From Yeosuana aquiaggeris (lineage in GTDB: Bacteria > Bacteroidota > Bacteroidia > Flavobacteriales > Flavobacteriaceae): a stretch of 64,000 nucleotides of DNA. The translations under genes were made by a program, and so were the position numbers. The stretch is from contig NZ_JBAWKC010000001.1 in the NCBI RefSeq assembly GCF_044003965.1, positions 682,001-746,000 on the forward strand, given 5' to 3'. This document shows positions 62,664-64,000 of the stretch, piece after piece. Under the pieces are notes generated by a model. That model did no database searches and was not told the DNA's origin. It saw only the letters and a program-made list of their open reading frames with translations. The number at the start of each line of letters is the position of its first letter. Within the stretch, counting starts at the first letter, position 1.

Positions 62664-63140
62664 ATGAGTTATTTTTCAGATATATATAAAGGAATAAAGA
62701 CACTACTTACCGGTATGAGTGTTACCGGAAAGTATTTTTTAACCTCACATAAAGGAGCCATTACACAACAGTATCCTGATAACCGTGACACTTTAAAAAT
62801 GTTTGAACGTTTTCGGGGAGAGGTAGTCATGCCACACGACGAAAATAATGAACACCAATGTACCGGTTGTCAAAAATGTGAGTTAGCCTGCCCTAATGGA
62901 AGTATAGAAATAATCTGGGATAGAGGTATTGATGAAGCAACAGGCAAAAAGAAAAAGTTTATTGATAAACATATTTATCATTTAGGATTATGTACCATGT
63001 GTGGTTTGTGTATTGAAGCTTGTCCTACTGATGCCATTGTATGGGCTCAAAATTATGAGAACTCAACTTATGACAGAACACAATTAACGAAGGTATTGAA
63101 CAGACCCGGATCAAAAGTTAAAGCTGGTATAGAAGATTAA
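62664..63140 (+). CDS. nuoI: Complex I subunit NuoI (N6a/N6b ferredoxin-like)
   Basis: 158 aa with two [4Fe-4S] motifs: CTGCQKCELACPNGSI (about 67-82) and CTMCGLCIEACPTDAI (about 112-127). Without NuoEFG, NuoI would be the most distal Fe-S subunit and the plausible entry point for electrons from ferredoxin, as proposed for other 11-subunit complexes. Confidence 0.96.
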   Translation: MSYFSDIYKGIKTLLTGMSVTGKYFLTSHKGAITQQYPDNRDTLKMFERFRGEVVMPHDENNEHQCTGCQKCELACPNGSIEIIWDRGIDEATGKKKKFIDKHIYHLGLCTMCGLCIEACPTDAIVWAQNYENSTYDRTQLTKVLNRPGSKVKAGIED

Positions 63141-63144
63141 GGAT

Positions 63145-63669
63145 ATGGAAAAATATATATTTTACATTTTATCGGTTATAATTATAGTATTTGCAGTGGC
63201 TTCAGTAAGCAGTCGCAAAATGCTTCGTTCTGTTATTTACTTGTTGTTTGTTTTGTGCGGAATAGCAGGTATTTATTTCTTGATTGATTATAATTTTTTA
63301 GCAGCTATTCAACTGACTGTTTATGCAGGAGGTATTATAGTATTGATTATATTTTCAGTGCTTCTTGTACATCACATTGAAATGGAACTCGAAATGGCAA
63401 ACCCATTTAGAAAAGTACTTACTGGCTTATTGTGCTTATTAGGTTTAGGCGTTTTCTTATATACTATTTATAACAATGACTTTAATGTTGTTGAAAATAG
63501 TCTTACCACTTCTACAGCTGATATAGGGTCAAAACTGTTAAGCTATGATGCAGGAGGATTTATTTTACCATTTGAAATAGTGAGTGTCTTGTTATTAGCC
63601 GCCATGATTGGAGCTATAGTTATAGCAAAAGGTAGAAAACTAACTGATAAAAACGAAGAAGCCCTATGA
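63145..63669 (+). CDS. nuoJ: Complex I subunit NuoJ (ND6)
   Basis: 174 aa with five predicted membrane helices; LLVHHIEMELEM and the conserved helix-3 region NFLAAIQLTVYAGGIIVLIIF are typical. It helps couple quinone reduction to proton pumping. The stop overlaps nuoK (ATGA). Confidence 0.95.
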   Translation: MEKYIFYILSVIIIVFAVASVSSRKMLRSVIYLLFVLCGIAGIYFLIDYNFLAAIQLTVYAGGIIVLIIFSVLLVHHIEMELEMANPFRKVLTGLLCLLGLGVFLYTIYNNDFNVVENSLTTSTADIGSKLLSYDAGGFILPFEIVSVLLLAAMIGAIVIAKGRKLTDKNEEAL

Positions 63670-63983
63670 TAGCAGGTATTAGTATATACGAGATTTTAAC
63701 AGTAACATCCATTTTGTTTTTTATTGGGATTTACGGTTTTATTACTAGAAAAAATTTGATTTCGGTATTGATTTCTATTGAATTAATATTGAATGCCTCT
63801 GTGATAAATTTTGTGGTAGTCAATAAGTATTTATATCCAGATATGCTGCAAGGCGTTGTTTTTTCAATTTTTATTATAGCAGTTGCTGCGGCAGAAACAG
63901 CCCTGGCAGTTTCCATTATTATTAATCTTTACAGGCAAATAAGCTCTGTTGAGGTTAAAGACACTGAAGTCATGAAATATTAA
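63666..63983 (+). CDS. nuoK: Complex I subunit NuoK (ND4L)
   Basis: 105 aa with three helices; the conserved glutamates occur in LISIELILNASVINFV and AAETALAVSIIINLY. The next ATG (63995) begins what should be nuoL, but only six bases are inside the window. The order nuoA,B,C,D,H,I,J,K(,L) has no gap large enough for E, F or G. Confidence 0.96.
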   Translation: MIAGISIYEILTVTSILFFIGIYGFITRKNLISVLISIELILNASVINFVVVNKYLYPDMLQGVVFSIFIIAVAAAETALAVSIIINLYRQISSVEVKDTEVMKY

Positions 63984-64000
63984 TATTTCGAATTATGAAT

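Noticed and set aside
1..64000. tRNA, rRNA, CRISPR arrays, insertion sequences, prophage, replication origin
   Set aside because: I looked for their characteristic sequences and gene content and saw none; a covariance-model scan for tRNA could still find one I missed.

Overview
The window is a stretch of chromosome from a low-GC (AT-rich) member of the Bacteroidota, almost certainly the family Flavobacteriaceae. The signs are type IX secretion (Por-type) C-terminal sorting domains, a TonB-dependent receptor behind a TPP riboswitch, families largely confined to this group (DUF4301, DUF3127, DUF4271, DUF4296, Big_5 lipoprotein), near-absence of Shine-Dalgarno sequences, and repeated Bacteroidota-type promoter elements (TAnnTTTG, the -7 element). 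I see no rRNA, tRNA, insertion sequence, prophage or CRISPR array. Most of the window is housekeeping DNA with tight gene packing and many short convergent overlaps.

Layout. 1-3067: end of a DUF4301 gene, arfB, and a TPP-riboswitch-controlled TonB-dependent (thiamin) receptor. 3073-10716: a Rieske-like lipoprotein, greA with an unusual two-hairpin leader, HIT protein, histidine kinase, flavin reductase-like protein, DUF3127, aat, two methyltransferases, tag and a thioredoxin-fold gene. 10694-20888: a TonB-like protein, an outer-membrane protein, the truB-uppP-DUF3098-ftsX cluster, panE-like reductase, DMT transporter, patatin, leuS and a SemiSWEET. 20965-35134: membrane zinc peptidase, MutS-like ATPase, a methionine aminotransferase/omega-amidase pair, Big_5 lipoprotein, comF, glyS, Lrp regulator, saccharopine dehydrogenase-like protein, pckA, hemD, DUF4271. 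35294-49488: glycosyltransferase, dihydroorotase, DUF4296, epimerase, tyrS, LuxE-like protein, two T9SS cargo proteins, a two-component pair, MurG-like transferase, trmB, LysE and an alkyltransferase-like protein. 49724-51183: Fe-S assembly genes mrp/apbC and nfu.

51754-64000 is the most interesting part: pyruvate:ferredoxin oxidoreductase (nifJ), a 2[4Fe-4S] ferredoxin, a second 2-oxoacid:ferredoxin oxidoreductase (korAB) and a complex I operon nuoABCDHIJK(L...) that lacks nuoE, nuoF and nuoG, the NADH-oxidising module. This suggests a chain in which oxo-acid oxidation reduces ferredoxin and ferredoxin feeds a proton-pumping quinone reductase.

The promoters of these genes share a precise architecture: a CRP/FNR-like dyad TGA-N6-TCA followed by exactly 23 nt and then a TAnnTTTG-type -7 element. 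I find it at nifJ, at fdx and korA (one dyad serving both directions) and at nuoA, and also upstream of mrp/nfu and of the thioredoxin-fold gene at 10096. The dyad centre would lie about 40.5 bp upstream of transcription start, the class II activator position. I read this as a candidate redox or oxygen regulon controlling a ferredoxin-driven respiratory module. The sites, spacings and gene content are seen directly; regulator identity and physiology are inference.
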